A stretch of 64,000 nucleotides of DNA from Papio anubis (taxonomy: Eukaryota; Chordata; Mammalia; Primates; Cercopithecidae), in the NCBI RefSeq assembly GCF_008728515.1, contig NC_044978.1, forward strand, positions 9,058,452-9,122,451, in the 5' to 3' direction. Under the pieces are notes generated by a model. The model was not told the origin of the DNA. It did no database searches and was given only the letters and a program-made list of their open reading frames with translations. Made by a program: the position numbers and the translations under genes. Below are positions 35,885 to 48,924 of this stretch, in pieces (position 1 is the stretch's first letter; each line of letters starts with the position of its first letter).

Positions 35885-37479
35885 ATCTTTAAAGAAGTTA
35901 GTTGGAAGACAAATAATTTGCTTATGCTATTTTCTGACTCAAAACCAGGTTAATTAAAGTAAAAGGCAAATAATTTTCATCCATTTCTCAAAATGTATTT
36001 TTATATGTAATAAGAAAATAGTACATTTGAAATTTATTGTGTTTTCTGACATTAGGCACCATTTTTAAAAGCTCAAGAGGTCCTTGGAATAAGATTTATT
36101 TTTGTCTTATTTAAGAACTTCAGAGGGTCCAGTCTATTTCCTAAAACTGGAGAAGCCAAACAAATGACTTCAGTTTTCTCTTATGCTGGAGTGTTCAAGG
36201 TTTAACTCTGAGTTAGCACTTCGCTGTTGGTTTCAAATCACCTCTGTTCTTTCCAGTTGCCCACTCTGGCATTTAGTAAAGAAGCTACATTCCCAGTGGA
36301 AGCATACCTTTAAACTGTAGGAAATAATGTAAAGCAAACCCTTGAAAACATCTGGGAAAAGAAAAGTTCTTAATGTGAAATTCGCATTTTTCTGATTTGG
36401 CCAAAAGGAGAAAGATTTGAAACGTTCTCATACTATGATGTATAGTAGGTAAAATAGTATAAAGTAGAGTGTTCATAACAAGGGCGTGTTCATATGGTGA
36501 AAGCATGCTGCAAGGCATATGCTCGTATGTTGGGTTGGAATTTTGCCACCTCCATGGTGGCTGTGGGCATCTCTCTTTCTGGCCTCATATCTTACACACC
36601 CAGCACATGGCACATTCCCAACACAGCACACACACCCTGTTGTCTTTTACTGCTTAATTACGGCTCATAATCCCAACATATGCTCCATATTGTCAATGAA
36701 AGGAAAAAAGCTGACTTCGATTTGGATCACATTTAGTATTTTAAAAATATTGGAATATGCTATTTTAACAATGATATATGGCCATGAACAATATTTTTCA
36801 TTTTTTTCTAATAGTATCCCTCTTAACGGATAAATCCCGTTTTCCAATATTAAATTAAATGGGCCCTGCTGTTAGAGAAAAATGTTTTTGTGCTTCTGCT
36901 TGGCTTTCTATATTAGTGTTTATTAAATCTTTAAAAACTTAAATAACCCTACAATAAAATTCAGGAATATGAAAAATTGCATATGTGTTTATTATAATGG
37001 ATTTTAGTATATTAAAAAGGAACATTAAACCAAATGATTTCATAAACTAGAATAACAGAGCCTGGCCTTAGGTGGTATCATATAGTGCAAAATTACATTA
37101 TCAAAGTTGTTGGGTTTAAAGTCACTTCCTGAATCCTGTTCCATCCCCTTTCCTATCCTAGCAGTAGACTAGCATTGGTCATATGCATGGGGCAATGCTC
37201 CAAGGAATGAGGAAGAAAACCATCCTTCTACTCTCTCTTATTTATTCGCAACACTGTACATTTATATTTCATTTTTGATTTTGTAATGCCCTTCTACAAC
37301 TATAACCTCATAACAATCTTGCAGCAAACTCCTCAGATATCATCATATGTTTTGGATTTCTCTGCACTTGTATGTTCCCAATTGATACCTTCCTGAAACA
37401 CACAGCCTAAAATAGACCCAGCTTTTTGATTCTCTCTAATAGTATCAAGTTTATTTCCTTGAAGGCACCAATGGCAACT
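35885..37479. other. Unassigned AT-rich DNA
   Basis: No confident repeat family or gene. Confidence 0.4.
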
Positions 37480-37600
37480 CATAATGATCTTACTTAAATA
37501 TTCATATATGTATTTATTTTCCGTCCCCCTTCACTGGAATGTACGATCTAGGAGGCCATTGTGTCTTCAGTACAGTCCCTGCTATAATAAATAAATGAAT
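37480..37600 (+). mobile_element. L2 LINE 3' fragment
   Basis: 'cttcactggaatgtacgatc', 'taggaggccattgtgtcttc' and 'ataataaataaatgaatgta' match the L2 3' end in sense order. Confidence 0.65.
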
Positions 37601-37667
37601 GTAGTAAGAAAATTTCTTTTCTTACCCTAGGTCATACAATGGACTCATCTTAAAATAATAATAATTG

Positions 37668-37806
37668 GATCAGGTGTGTGGTGTAATCCCTTCTGTAATC
37701 CCAGAAGGCTGAGGTGGGAGGATCCCTTGAGCCCAGGATTTTCAAACCAGCCTAGGCAATATATTGAGACCCCATTTAAAAAAAAAAAAAAAAAAGAAGA
37801 AGAAGA
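37668..37806 (+). mobile_element. Free left Alu monomer-like element (FLAM)
   Basis: Only a left-monomer-sized unit: 'ctgtaatcccagaaggctga', 'ggatcccttgagcccagga', 'caaaccagcctaggcaatat', then a poly-A tail with an AAG-rich end. No right monomer follows. Confidence 0.8.
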
Positions 37807-40484
37807 TTGGAGCAAGCACAGACTATACAGGGGGAAAACAACAACAACAACAAAAAACTTTAGAACGAAAAAAATTGGAAAAATTAACCCTGCAGACTCC
37901 AGTCTGGCACACTCTTCTACCATGCCTTTTGTGTACAATTAGCCTGAGGACAACAACAAAAATTATCCAGCGGCCCCAAGGACTCCATTGCTATACTAAA
38001 CACCATCAATAGAAAAACAATCCCAAGTATAGTAAAGATTTGCCAAAAGACAAAATAAAAATTGTCTTACTGTCCTACATTAAAATTTTCAAATATATGA
38101 ATGCTTGCAATGGACTTATTCTGCTCATTTGAAAATGACTGGTGTGTGTTTCAGCTGACTTGCCACTTCAGATTACAGTAAGTAGAAAACAAGAGTTCAA
38201 AGCTACCTTGAGAAGTCATTGTATCCTTTCCCTGCCCTATTATTAGTGTCCTGCTGTGCTGAAAAAGAACAAATTGGAAACAAACATTACATACGAGTCT
38301 ATCTTTCTGCATATTTAAACACAAATTCCATCTCTACGCTATAGAATACATCATATACTGTTTATGAAAAAATATTCACTGCAGCAATTATGCCCTAAAG
38401 AATATCCCAGGGACTGAGGGAAACAAAGGCAACATTTTGAGCAAACATCTTACTTTTATCTATGATCTTATTCACATAGTAGAAGGCGGCTCTTGGAAGT
38501 CTTATACAATTTGCTTTAAAAATATTAAATAATAGTTTGGCAGATGAGGCATTATTTACTTGTTTCTTGTTAATGTTCCATTTTATTTCAAATAAAATAA
38601 TTTACAATATTAATTGGATAGATGGTAATTATTACATTGCAAGAATGTTTAAAGATGAGATAAATTGCTATTGTAATAGGATTATCTTGCAAATAAATGA
38701 AACCTAATCAAATTGCTCATTTTGATATATACCACCTTCTTGATTATTTTTTAAATGATTTATATAATTAAACTTGCTTCATCTGGCAAACAACTATTAT
38801 AAATAGAAGTGCAATGAAAGCTTCTTTAATAATAAACAGAAAATGCACCACCTCCTTAAATAACTTTTCCTCAATCTTTGCAGCTTTTGACTAGAGGATA
38901 AATATGAATGTCATCACTAAAACCCCAATTTTTTTCCACTGAATCCAAATCAGTCTTCATCCTGTGCCCCCACTAGCCATTACTCTCAGGTGGATAATTC
39001 TAATTCCCCTGGGTGGACCCTGGGAGAGGCAAGGAAGGGACACAGCAAAATACTAAATGGACATATGAGGGAATCCATTAAAAGTCTCAGGTTGCCTTGT
39101 AGCAAAGAATGAAATGTAAATACTGAAGCAAAGTGCTGGTGACCTCAAAGTACTGAGGACAACAGGATATGGGCTCTAATGCTTGGAAAATTATAGTCTC
39201 TCTGCATTTAGAGCCCTGGGACCCTGTCTATTTGGCTAATAATTGCCATATTTCTCCACTACTGAAGCAAAGGGTGAGCAATGGGGAGCATCCTAAAGAT
39301 GTTTAACAAAATCCATTATGACCTGGCATTTGCTGACCCTGCTACTTGAACTAACAGGACTATTTTTTTTTTTTTTCTGACTGTACTGTTCCTTTCTACT
39401 AAATAGGGAAGGGAAAGATTTATGAGGGCATTTCTGAAATAGTTTAAAGAAAAATGGCTTTAAACTAATTGATTTATACAAAACCACTGCTGTCACTTAT
39501 ATATAAGTTTGTGTAAGGAACATAAACCTCAAAAACTCAGGTGTAGCTCCTGAGAAGGTTATTCAGAAATGGTCTCTGTCTTTTATGGCAAGGGAAGTAT
39601 GGAATTTCACTAAATTGTCCTTTCGGGCATAAATTCCCCTGTGTTGCTACATATTCATGTGAAGAGAAACTTCCACACTCTCTTGATTAAATACTTGCAT
39701 CTTAGTCTTACAGATTAACCTGCGGCTGTACCGTGAATAAACTGCCATGGTATCCAAACTGATTTTCTGCCTACATTCCCTAGCTCTGCAATTACCAAGT
39801 ACAATATGCCTATGGTTCAATGTTACCTTTGATCTGAGAAAAACAGAAAAAAGCTTCTGAAGAATTTATCAATGACTTTTCCACTCAGATTAGAAGAGCA
39901 AAGGCCTGAGATATTGCTAAACTCTTCCTCTAACTGCATTGCCTCCTGTGATCCTTATTTATTAGACTAGGGTAAGATAGGCCCTATTTACAGAAATGTT
40001 TTGCTTGTGATATTTAAAGTACAGATAATGCAATCCGAATATCTGTTGCAAACAATACATATCTTTAGCTTCTCTCTTAAAATTATGTGAATCAAATGCT
40101 AAAAACAAGTATTCATAGACCACTCACAAACCACTCATATGTTCCTCTCTGTTCACTGCACATAGTGGAAATCATATTTCTACTCTTGTAGTATTTCCAG
40201 AGTTTGGCAGAACAGGATGGGAAGGATCCATCTATGTTCTCCTGCCCACATTCTCCCTCCATTTGTGAACTTGTTTTCTTGCCCTCTCTTGCTTTCTCCT
40301 TTAGGACTTCCTTTCCTCTACCACCAGCTTTACTCTGTTCCCAGCACCCCAAGAACCAATCAGATGACTTAAACACAGATCCTTTTCTGCAAGCTGATAC
40401 TGGTTAGAGTTTCACACTAAGAATATTTCCCTTTTTCCAGTTATTGTAAAGGAAGTAGAGTCGGGAGCCCTATAAAGAAGGAAT
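37807..40484. other. Unassigned AT-rich DNA, nearly repeat-free
   Basis: I recognise no interspersed repeat here. Only a (CAA)n patch near 37,841-37,855 and a T run near 39,363 stand out. Frames are short and have no known motif. Confidence 0.45.
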
Positions 40485-40680
40485 AACAAGCTTCAGTCTG
40501 GGGACTAGGCTGAGTTTGAATATTGGTACCATGCTTTTCTAACGATATAATTTTTGACACGTTATTTATTTGTTTTCTTCAGGTACTTTTAGAAACAATA
40601 ATATTCAATATGAGTTTTCCATGTCAAGTGCTTAGCTTCTGCTCATTACATTGTAAGTGATCAACAAATATTATCAGTTT
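40485..40680 (+). mobile_element. MIR SINE relic
   Basis: 'ggctgagtttgaatattggt', 'gtcaagtgcttagcttctgc' and 'agtgatcaacaaatattatc' follow the MIR order, with strong divergence. Confidence 0.5.
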
Positions 40681-40808
40681 ATTGCAAAAATATTTCATTC
40701 AAGTGTATCCAGCTAGGAGCAGCCCTATAACTAATACATTCTGTAAACTTGAGAACTCAGTTTCTTTTTTTCCTCAGAGCCTAAATTTCCTTCTTTATAA
40801 ATGTAACT

Positions 40809-41124
40809 TGACTGGACGTGGTGGCTCACACCTGTAATCCCAACAGTTTGGGAGGCCAAGGCAGGCAGATCATTTGAGGTCAGGAGTTTGAAACCAGCCT
40901 GGCCAACATAGTGAAACTCTGTCTCTACCAAAAATACAGAAATTAGCCAGGCATGGTGGCAGGTTCCTGTAATCCCAGCTACTCAGGAGGCTGAGGCAGA
41001 AGAACTGCTTGAATCTTGGAGGCAGAGGTTGCAGTGAGAGGAGATCATGCCACTGCACTCCAGCCTGGGCAATAGGGCAAGATGCCATCTCATAAACAAA
41101 CAAACAAACAAACAAATAAATAAC
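40809..41124 (+). mobile_element. Alu element (full length) with (AAAC)n tail
   Basis: Starts 'gactggacgtggtggctcac', has both monomers, and ends in an AAAC/AAAT-rich tail. 'aaatgtaact' flanks it at 40799-40808 and 41125-41134. AluS-like text. Confidence 0.95.
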
Positions 41125-41134
41125 AAATGTAACT

Positions 41135-41844
41135 GGAGACGACATAAAATGGAGTAACTAAATATTCTCTAAGATTTTTCCATCTCCATTACTGTAGAAA
41201 TAATCCAGTAAAGATTGCACCCTCTCTTTTTTCAAGGTTAACCATTTTTTCAACAATATAAAGATTTCAAAGACAACTGCGGTTGGTTGTTAGGCAACAT
41301 GGGATGATTGACAAAGTGGAGTTCTCAAAACGTACTACAGAAACATGAAAAAAGAAATTGCCCAATTGTGTGGGAGACCTTCGCAGAAGAAGGGGCATTT
41401 GAGATATGTCTGGGGGAGGGTGTGTGAGGGTGGAGATGGGTCAGTGGTGGGTTGCAGAAGCAACAGGAAGCATGGAGAAAAGGAGGTGACAGAAGTAATA
41501 TAGCTTAGAAAACACCACAGCTATGGACAAATCATGGCTATATGGAAGAGGGGTTCAAGACGAAGGTACAAAGCTAGACTGGAAGTAGAATAGACTGGAA
41601 GTAGAAGCTTCTATTTTGTGTTGAAAATTTACTCACTAAATTAAATCCCAGTTACTGGTTTCTTTCAATGATACTACCATTTTCCTTGCTTTCTTTGACA
41701 ATGTTTGTTAAATTATCATATTGTTTGTATTCCTCATGCCACTTTGCCTCTACTCCACATGCCATGAAGTACAACAGTCTATCAGGTAGAGTCAGGCAGA
41801 GTGGCACATTGTTATAAATAAAGATGGCACCATAGGGCTACAGC
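41135..41844. other. Unassigned DNA
   Basis: Contains a purine-rich patch at 41,390-41,490 and a perfect 16-bp tandem duplication at 41,575-41,606. No gene recognised. Confidence 0.4.
41575..41606. repeat. 16-bp perfect tandem duplication
   Basis: 'tagactggaagtagaa' occurs twice in a row with no differences. Confidence 0.9.
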
Positions 41845-41985
41845 CATCTAGCTATACTGTGGAAGGCAAGGTGCTTAACCTTTCTATGCCTTTATTTCCT
41901 TTTTCATACAATGGGCCTAATCACAGCACACTCTTACCTAGTTGTTATGAGGATTAAATGAATGAACAGTGGCACATAACAAACT
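41845..41985 (+). mobile_element. MIR SINE relic
   Basis: 'ggtgcttaacctttctatgc', 'ctagttgttatgaggattaa' and 'atgaatgaacagtggcacat' match MIR in sense order. Confidence 0.7.
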
Positions 41986-42202
41986 TTATTCAACAATGTT
42001 ATACACTTACAAAATTATGATACTTTTTTCCAGAACCAGTTTAAGATGACTCAGTGAGTTTTTCCAAGACTAACTTAAACCTGTAATTTTTCATTTGTTT
42101 GCTGAATTTCTGTTTACAGCCTGTAGGACAGAATACTTTAAATGATCTATCCATGTGATAAGTTTAACTCCATAACTGTGTGTCCAACGATTCTAGCTCT
42201 TT

Positions 42203-42312
42203 CATTTAACCATTCATTCAGTGAATGTTTGTTGAAGGTTTACTAATTGCACTGGCCTGAGACATGACTATAAAGTGATAAAACAAAAATCACAGTCTCT
42301 GCCTCTGTGTGG
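42203..42312 (+). mobile_element. L2 LINE 3' fragment
   Basis: 'ccattcattcagtgaatgtt' and 'gttgaaggtttactaattgc', then 'cacagtctctgcctctgtgt', resemble the L2 3' end. Confidence 0.65.
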
Positions 42313-42394
42313 CTGAATCCAGTCGAAATGCTTCCTTGGTTTACAGAGAATCTCCTCTTGTATTTACTAAATTGGTATTTGCAATATCATGAAG

Positions 42395-42556
42395 GGACTG
42401 TTATTATTATTATGTTCACATTACACAGATGAGGAGACTGAACCTTAAAAAAACAGAAACATTCCCTAAGTTCACAATCTATCTAGAAATGTTGGGCTGA
42501 GATTGAAATCCAGGTTCTCTCACTTCTCATGCAGGACTCCTTCCACTACACCACAC
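42395..42556 (+). mobile_element. MIR SINE relic
   Basis: 'acattacacagatgaggaga', 'gagattgaaatccaggttct' and 'gactccttccactacacc' are the 3' half of MIR in order. Confidence 0.75.
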
Positions 42557-42584
42557 AATGCGTCTTATTCCTACCCTACGTAGT

Positions 42585-43013
42585 TGCCACAGTTTGAATA
42601 TCTGTCCCCTCCAAAACTCATGTTGAAACTTAATCCCCAATGTGGCAGTATTGAGAGGCGGGGTGTTTAAGAGGTGAGTGAGTCATTGGGGCTCTGCCCT
42701 CAAGAATGGATTAACCTATTTGTGGATTAATGGATAAATGGCTTAATAATTAATGAAGTATCCTGGGATACTGGATACTTTTTTAAGAGGGGGAAACAGA
42801 CCTGAGCTGACATGCTCAGCCCCCTCCACCCGGCGATATCCTGAGTCACTTCAGGACTTTGTAGCGTCTCCACCATCAAAAAGGGCTCACTAGATGTGGC
42901 CCCTTGACCTTGGATTTCTCAGCCTCCATAACTGTAAAAAATAAATTCCCTTTCTTTCTATATTACCCAATTTCAGGTTATCTGTTAGAAGTCACAAAAA
43001 ATGGACTAAGACA
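42585..43013 (+). mobile_element. MSTD-like MaLR LTR
   Basis: The LTR text runs 'ccacagtttgaatatctgtc', 'catgttgaaacttaatcccc', 'ggggctctgccctcaagaat', 'gccccttgaccttggatttc' to 'atggactaagaca'. Single LTR; no clear flanking duplication. Confidence 0.82.
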
Positions 43014-44449
43014 ACCCGTATATTCCTTGGGATTAGGGAAGTATCTTCCACTTCTTTTTCATATATAACATTTAACACAATGCTGAGCATACCCTAAGGA
43101 CACATGATATGCATATTGAACTAATGCATCCTCGAATCTATTGGGTAGAACATGGCATTCTGGTTTCTCCTCATTCTTCCTTGGCCTACAGTTCCATAGG
43201 GCTCTAGATCCATCCTGATGTTACGGCAACAGGGCACTCATGTGTGTTTCAGAGTCAGTCTCCTGTCCCTCTTCCTAAAAGACAGTGCTGTCTGTGAGTA
43301 TTGTTGGTGGAGGTGAGAATATTGGGCAAGGAAGACATTTGAGATGATGAATAAAAGCAAATGAACAACAACAGTAACATAATCTATCTTAAATCAATGT
43401 GTATTTACTGAAGACCTGAAATCTACACTGTATTACATCGGATGCTAATTTACTGACACAGTAGGACACCAGCATTTATGGACACACTCTGCTTAGTATA
43501 AATTGATCATTACATAAAATCTCATTCATTACTCACCACAACCTTATGAGGTTGAAATTATTACTCCTATTTTCCCCAAGAGGTTATGTAACTTGTCCAA
43601 GCCCTTATTTCAAGGTGGCTGACTTCCACAGTACAACCCTATTTCATTGAAATCATCACAGTTAATACCTATATTAGTTAAAGGGGCATTGAGTAAGTCA
43701 AAATATGCAGTTTAGTGCCAAAAAAAAAAAAAAAAAAAAAGAAAAAACTAGCAAATAACTACGCTAAAGAAAAAAAGGTAAAAATGGCTGCTTTAAAAGT
43801 TACCAAGTGTAAACTATATTAATCAAATGTTTCTTGAGTGCCACAAATTTAGTACAGCTGTCATCGCACATGAAGACATTTTCATTGTCGTTAGTATGAT
43901 TATGACATTCGTGGGAATACACAAACCCTTCTAGTGTCTGCATGCATTTAAAGACTGTATCAAGTCATAACAAGAAGTAGTCACAAGTAGCCTCCCAGAT
44001 TTGCTCATCTGGACTTTTAGATCCCAAAATGCTTACTTTTTTCATATGGTAATCATGTTGACATTTGTTTCAGAGATTATAAGAAGAGAAATGGAAAACA
44101 GCATCTGAACCAGGAAAGGAACCTCAAAACAGCTGCTAGCCACTGAGCAGCTGTTGAACAAGGATCTGACAGTATTGTTCATCTCTCCGCACCCCCCAGC
44201 AGATGCCACTACCTTAAATAGCAAGTAAAATGGAATCTGCAGAGGGTATGACAAACATCCTCCTAGTTGAGCAAGACACATCACCACTAACGGGCATGCA
44301 TCTCCAAGAAAAGAAGCAAAATAGTTCCAGGTTCCCTGACATGCATGAACTTCAGTGTGGATCTTTTACCATTTTTATGGCAAGGCTGACAGCTATCTTT
44401 GGAAATAGCGAGCAAAGAGGTAGATGCTAATCTGATTTATATCCTAAAA
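43014..44449. other. Unassigned DNA with one MIR relic
   Basis: Apart from a MIR relic and a poly-A tract near 43,720-43,740, I recognise nothing. No gene. Confidence 0.4.
43495..43645 (+). mobile_element. MIR SINE relic
   Basis: 'ccttatgaggttgaaattat', 'tactcctattttccccaaga' and 'ggttatgtaacttgtccaag' are MIR core and 3' text. Confidence 0.7.
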
Positions 44450-45144
44450 GGAGGGGCATCTGCTATTTTTTTCTTTGACCTACAGGAAAACAGCAAGTGG
44501 TGTAACGAAGCTAATCACAGGAAACTAGTTTGGCTTTGTGTGAGGCTGCTAATTCGTTAGACTGCAAATTTTCCATAAAGAGTTATTCACATCTCACTAA
44601 CCACTAGGTTCACACCTGGGGTGGGCAACACCTGGCAGTGTTCTTAATGAGTTCACCACTGTTTCCAAAGAAAATGCTGACATTAATAATTGTAATGTTA
44701 CATTTATTGCAAGAAAAGTCCAAACATAAATGTGGTGGATTAGTAAAGGTCATTGCAATCTAACTGCTTTTGGTGCTAATGTAGCTTGACAGTATTTGCA
44801 AGCCAGGAAGGAGACAGAGAAAAAGCCTCCTGTGATGACTAGATCTTTCATGGCAATGCCTGATTGCATAAAGGCACCTGCTTAGGTGATTTTGCCCTCA
44901 ACGATGCTTTTGGCATTTTCCAAAATGGCACCTGAGTTTCTGTCATATTCTATTCAGTCTGTCACTAAATTCTACTGAGGCTTTTCTCCATATTTTTCAA
45001 GTCAGTCCCTTAATTTCCATTTTCATGGTCTGCCAGAGTCTTGGCCTGACCTGCCTGAATAAATTACTGCAACTGCCTCCAATATATCTAAGTAAAGAAG
45101 CAAAAGTGACCATCTTTGCATGATGTTGTGACTAATCCTGAAAT
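44450..45144. other. Repeat-free tract, possible conserved non-coding DNA
   Basis: No repeat recognised. The sequence is not low-complexity and has several homeodomain-type TAAT cores, for example 'gctaatcacagg', 'gctgctaattcgttag' and 'attaataattgtaat'. Conservation cannot be judged from one sequence. Confidence 0.3.
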
Positions 45145-45300
45145 TCACAAATAATTATTGAATGCCTGCTGGGTACCCAGCCCAGTGCTTCGTGCCCTGA
45201 GATCAGGCAAAACATAGCAGACAGTTTGTACTTTTCAAAAGCTTTTGATTTAATTAAGGTGACAAAAAGTTAAATAACAGTAATGAGGAAAGACAGTTCT
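45145..45300 (+). mobile_element. L2 LINE 3' fragment
   Basis: 'ataattattgaatgcctgct', 'gggtacccagcccagtgctt' and 'cttttgatttaattaaggtg' resemble the end of L2. Confidence 0.6.
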
Positions 45301-46865
45301 TGGGGTGTAGGAAACATAATATATGAGATATGAATTCAGAGGACAGGATCTTTTACAGTTTGTAGTGTTTTCTTGAATTTCTTAAATTGTAATACTTATT
45401 TGGTATCTCTTAGCTTTTGCTTCAGTAAAACAAACCTACTTTGCAGGACAGTACTGTGTGCTAAAAATAGTACTTTCTTTCCTGAATATTCAACTTTTTC
45501 ATGCTAAATCTTCACCTCCTCCATCACCATCTTTCACCTGCTTCTCCTACTCCATGGAGATGCTTACTCTGTCTTTATTGGTTCCAGTCTTTCAAATTCA
45601 CTCCAGTATCATGGTGTGTTTCATATTGTTGCCACTCTCTGTAGTTAATTCTATTTTCATATAACTACTCAGCCTTTTGAAGTGTTTTTATTAATCTAAT
45701 AAGCACAAGTGTGTTGAGGCTGGGCTTGTGTGTGTCCTTCAAATTGCATTAAATCAGCACCACTGTGGGCAGGAAAGCCTTCATTAATATTTCCCATAGT
45801 ACCTCCCTGTGCAGGGCTTAATCAGTATTTCCAGGCGTCTGAATCCTGATTCTACAGGATGGATGGTAAGTCAGCACCTGCAGCTACTTAAAGCTGTTCA
45901 AAAAAAAAAAAAAAAAAAAATAGGACTTCTTCCCTTACTGTTCCTATTTGGCTCTTCCTGCTTCCTCCACACCCTCTTTTTATTGGAGCCACTTGCCCTT
46001 GGCAGGATAGCCCTTGAGCAAGGTCAACATTCCTACTGATGCTTCACAATTGTCCCCAGAACTCACATACCTTTGACAGGATGATAGAGGTGGCAACTCC
46101 CCCTCCCTCCACCCTCTGCATTAGGCCAACAGCTGTAGCTTCTCATCTTTAGACCAGATGAGTGGACATGTCAAGTCCTCAGAGTGGTTCCCTCTACAGC
46201 CCCTCTCAGTGGACTTGAACTGAAGGGATGGCAACCCCACTCCGCTTCCTTTTTTGAGACAGTGGAACTCACATGACAGCTACGTCTCTCTCTAGATAAA
46301 TCTGCATTATGATCTATCTAATGTATCTTGATATCTAATATGTAATATATATTTGGTGCCTAGATTGAAACTTTTGATCTAGAATCATGGCACCCTAGCT
46401 ATATCGAAACGCAAATTAGCCTAAGCATCATTCTGAGGGCAACCATTAATTCACTGCCTAACTGAGAAAAGTTAAGCAAGAGTGTAGCTTAATCAGACAT
46501 GAATTGAGATAAGGATATTGGATGGTTTAAACACAAACACTGGATGAATTTTAGAAAGTGTTATACACACATACTGTATAAATGTGGATTTTTTCAGGGG
46601 GGTGGGTACACCCATTCTATAAACTAGGGCAATAATATAGCTCCTCTTTTTTCTGGAATGTGAGACAGAACTGGATAACATATCTGGGATCTGAACGGTT
46701 GCCCAGAGATGATCCACCTAATATGTAAGAGTGCCCTTCTCTCTCTCACCACTCCACACTTTTCTTCATAAAAAATTCAATGGATTGGGTAAGGATGCTG
46801 AATTAAAAACCTGTATAGGGATCTGTAGTCCTCTGCAACAACCATCACTTCTCCTTATATAAAAG
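45301..46865. other. Unassigned DNA
   Basis: A poly-A tract (45,901-45,920) may mark an old retroposed end, but the text before it matches no family I know. Otherwise nothing recognised. Confidence 0.4.
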
Positions 46866-46953
46866 GAGGCATGCCTGAGGTCCCAGCTATGTACCATGGT
46901 ACTCCAGTCTGGGCAACAGAGATCCCATCTCAAAAAAAAAAAAAAAAAAAAAA
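46866..46953 (+). mobile_element. Alu 3' fragment with internal deletion
   Basis: 'cctgaggtcccagctatgta' joins directly to 'ccatggtactccagtctggg' and a long A tail. The part of the right monomer that normally lies between is missing. Confidence 0.8.
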
Positions 46954-48060
46954 GCACAGTTGGGTGTTTGCATTTAAGTGTGAATGATTTAAAAGTAATT
47001 TCCTTAAAATATTAAAATAGTAATATCTCAGGACATAACCAATCAAAATTTGGCAACTATTGATTTGAAATTTAGGATGAGGAGAAACTGCCTCTTAGTG
47101 TGCTTGTTATTATGCACAGTAAATTGCTACCAATGGGTAAATAGCATTAGCTATAATAACCCAACGATTCCTACAAACTACTTTAAATCTTACATATTTT
47201 ACCATATTTCGCTTATATAATGTATGTATAATGTTAATTCACTCTTTTAATAACTTTTGTCAAGCCATTATAGAATAACCGTAACCAAGGGACATTAATG
47301 TTTAACAAGGTATCTATAGTCACCTATCTATCATTTATAACATGGATGGCAAAAGCACTATCAAACATTTATTAAGCATTTATAAATAATTTTATCCTAC
47401 TTCTAGCATGTGTTATAAATATATTATTAATTCTTTCTAAATTATTGATAAGAACTCCTTGAAACTGAGTATGAGAGTAACATTTATTATGTAAATGACA
47501 TTTTGTCACCCTTGAAATCCACATCCTAGGCTAACTATATGTACATCAAAGAAGCCATGGGCAGGGGTGAAGAAATACTATTCCTTGTGGAAAAATATAA
47601 TATTTAAGTTAGCACTTGACAAGTGCATTAGATATAAATTTCATAGAACTAGTTGTCTCCAAACTGAAAATTCTATTAATTGACCAGATGCTTTGGGAAG
47701 GGACTGGACTCTTTCTATTCACTAAGGAATATTGAATAGAGCAATAGAACGTAGTTCAATGCACTATATATTTTATCTATTTTGCATATTTGCTACATAG
47801 GCCATATACCTACACCAGAGAAAATATTCATTGCACTGAATGGGATAATGATGCATATTAAATCTTCCAAGCCATATAAACATTACTAATACAGAAAATT
47901 CAATACAGTTTTAGGACATGACCAGAAATACCTAAGACGTTTGGGGAAACTGACTCAACATCTCTTTAGCTATAGGGTAGAAACCATGATGACCCCATGA
48001 ACAAATTTCCACACCTACTTTGATCCAAGTTAATATGCTATATTAGAAGGTGAGACTGCA
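46954..48060. other. Unassigned AT-rich DNA
   Basis: No confident repeat or gene. Confidence 0.4.
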
Positions 48061-48355
48061 GACTGGGTGTGGTGGTTCACACCTGTAATCCCAGCACTTT
48101 GGGAGGCCGAGGCAGGCTGATCACAAGGTCAGGAGATCAAGACCATCCCAGCCAACATGGTGAAACACTGTCTCTACTAAAAATACAAAAATTAGCTGGG
48201 TGTGGTGGCACACACTTGTAATTCCAGCTACTTGGGAGCCTGCGGCAGGAGAATGGCTTGAACCCAGGAGGCGGAGGTTGCAGTGAGCTGAGATCACGCC
48301 ACTGCACTCCAGCCTGGTGACATAGCTAGACTCCATCTCAAAAAAAAAAAAAAAA
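48061..48355 (+). mobile_element. Alu element (full length)
   Basis: Starts 'gactgggtgtggtggttcac', both monomers, A tail to 48355. AluS-like. Its tail faces the tail of the next, antisense Alu. Confidence 0.95.
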
Positions 48356-48629
48356 GAAGTTTTTTTTTCTTCTTTCTGCAAAGAGATTGCAGAAACATGG
48401 CTACCAAATTCTCAAACACACATTTCAGAGTCATTGGAAGTGGGGTGAGAAGAATTGAGTTCTAGGATAACTTTTGTGCCCTTTGACCACTTAAAGCAGC
48501 TTTGGACTTCTTCTCATTTCTTGACTTTTACTTCACGGACTCCAGAAAGCCACCCGGAGATTCTGAGTCAAGGAGGAGTCTCTGTGCTACCCAGAAACAC
48601 AAGCCAAATCAGGTCCGCATATTCAAGAT
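48356..48629. other. Spacer between inverted Alus
   Basis: 274 bases of unrecognised sequence between two tail-to-tail Alus. Confidence 0.5.
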
Positions 48630-48924
48630 GTATTTATTTATTTATTGAGACAGGGTCTTGCTCTGTTGCCCAATCTGGAGTGCAGTGGCACCATCATAGC
48701 TTACTATAACCTCAAACTCCTGGGCTCAAGTGATCCTCCCACCTCAGCGTCCAAGTAACTAGGATTACAGGCATGCACCACCATGCTCAGCTAAGTTTTT
48801 GGTGTTCTTCTTTTTTGTAGAGACAGAGTCTTGCTATGTTAACCGGCTGGGCTTGTACTCCTGGCCTCTAGCCAGCCTCCCAAATTGCTGGTATTATTAC
48901 AAGCTTGAACCACTGCCCCCAGCC
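48630..48924 (-). mobile_element. Alu element (full length, old, antisense)
   Basis: Opens on the plus strand with a (TTTA)n tail and 'gagacagggtcttgctctgt', ends 'ccccagcc'. Text such as 'cctcaaactcctgggctcaa' fits AluJ. Confidence 0.93.

Noticed and set aside
45780..45920. Processed pseudogene ending in a poly-A tract
   Set aside because: The text before the A tract matches no gene I know, and no flanking duplication is evident.
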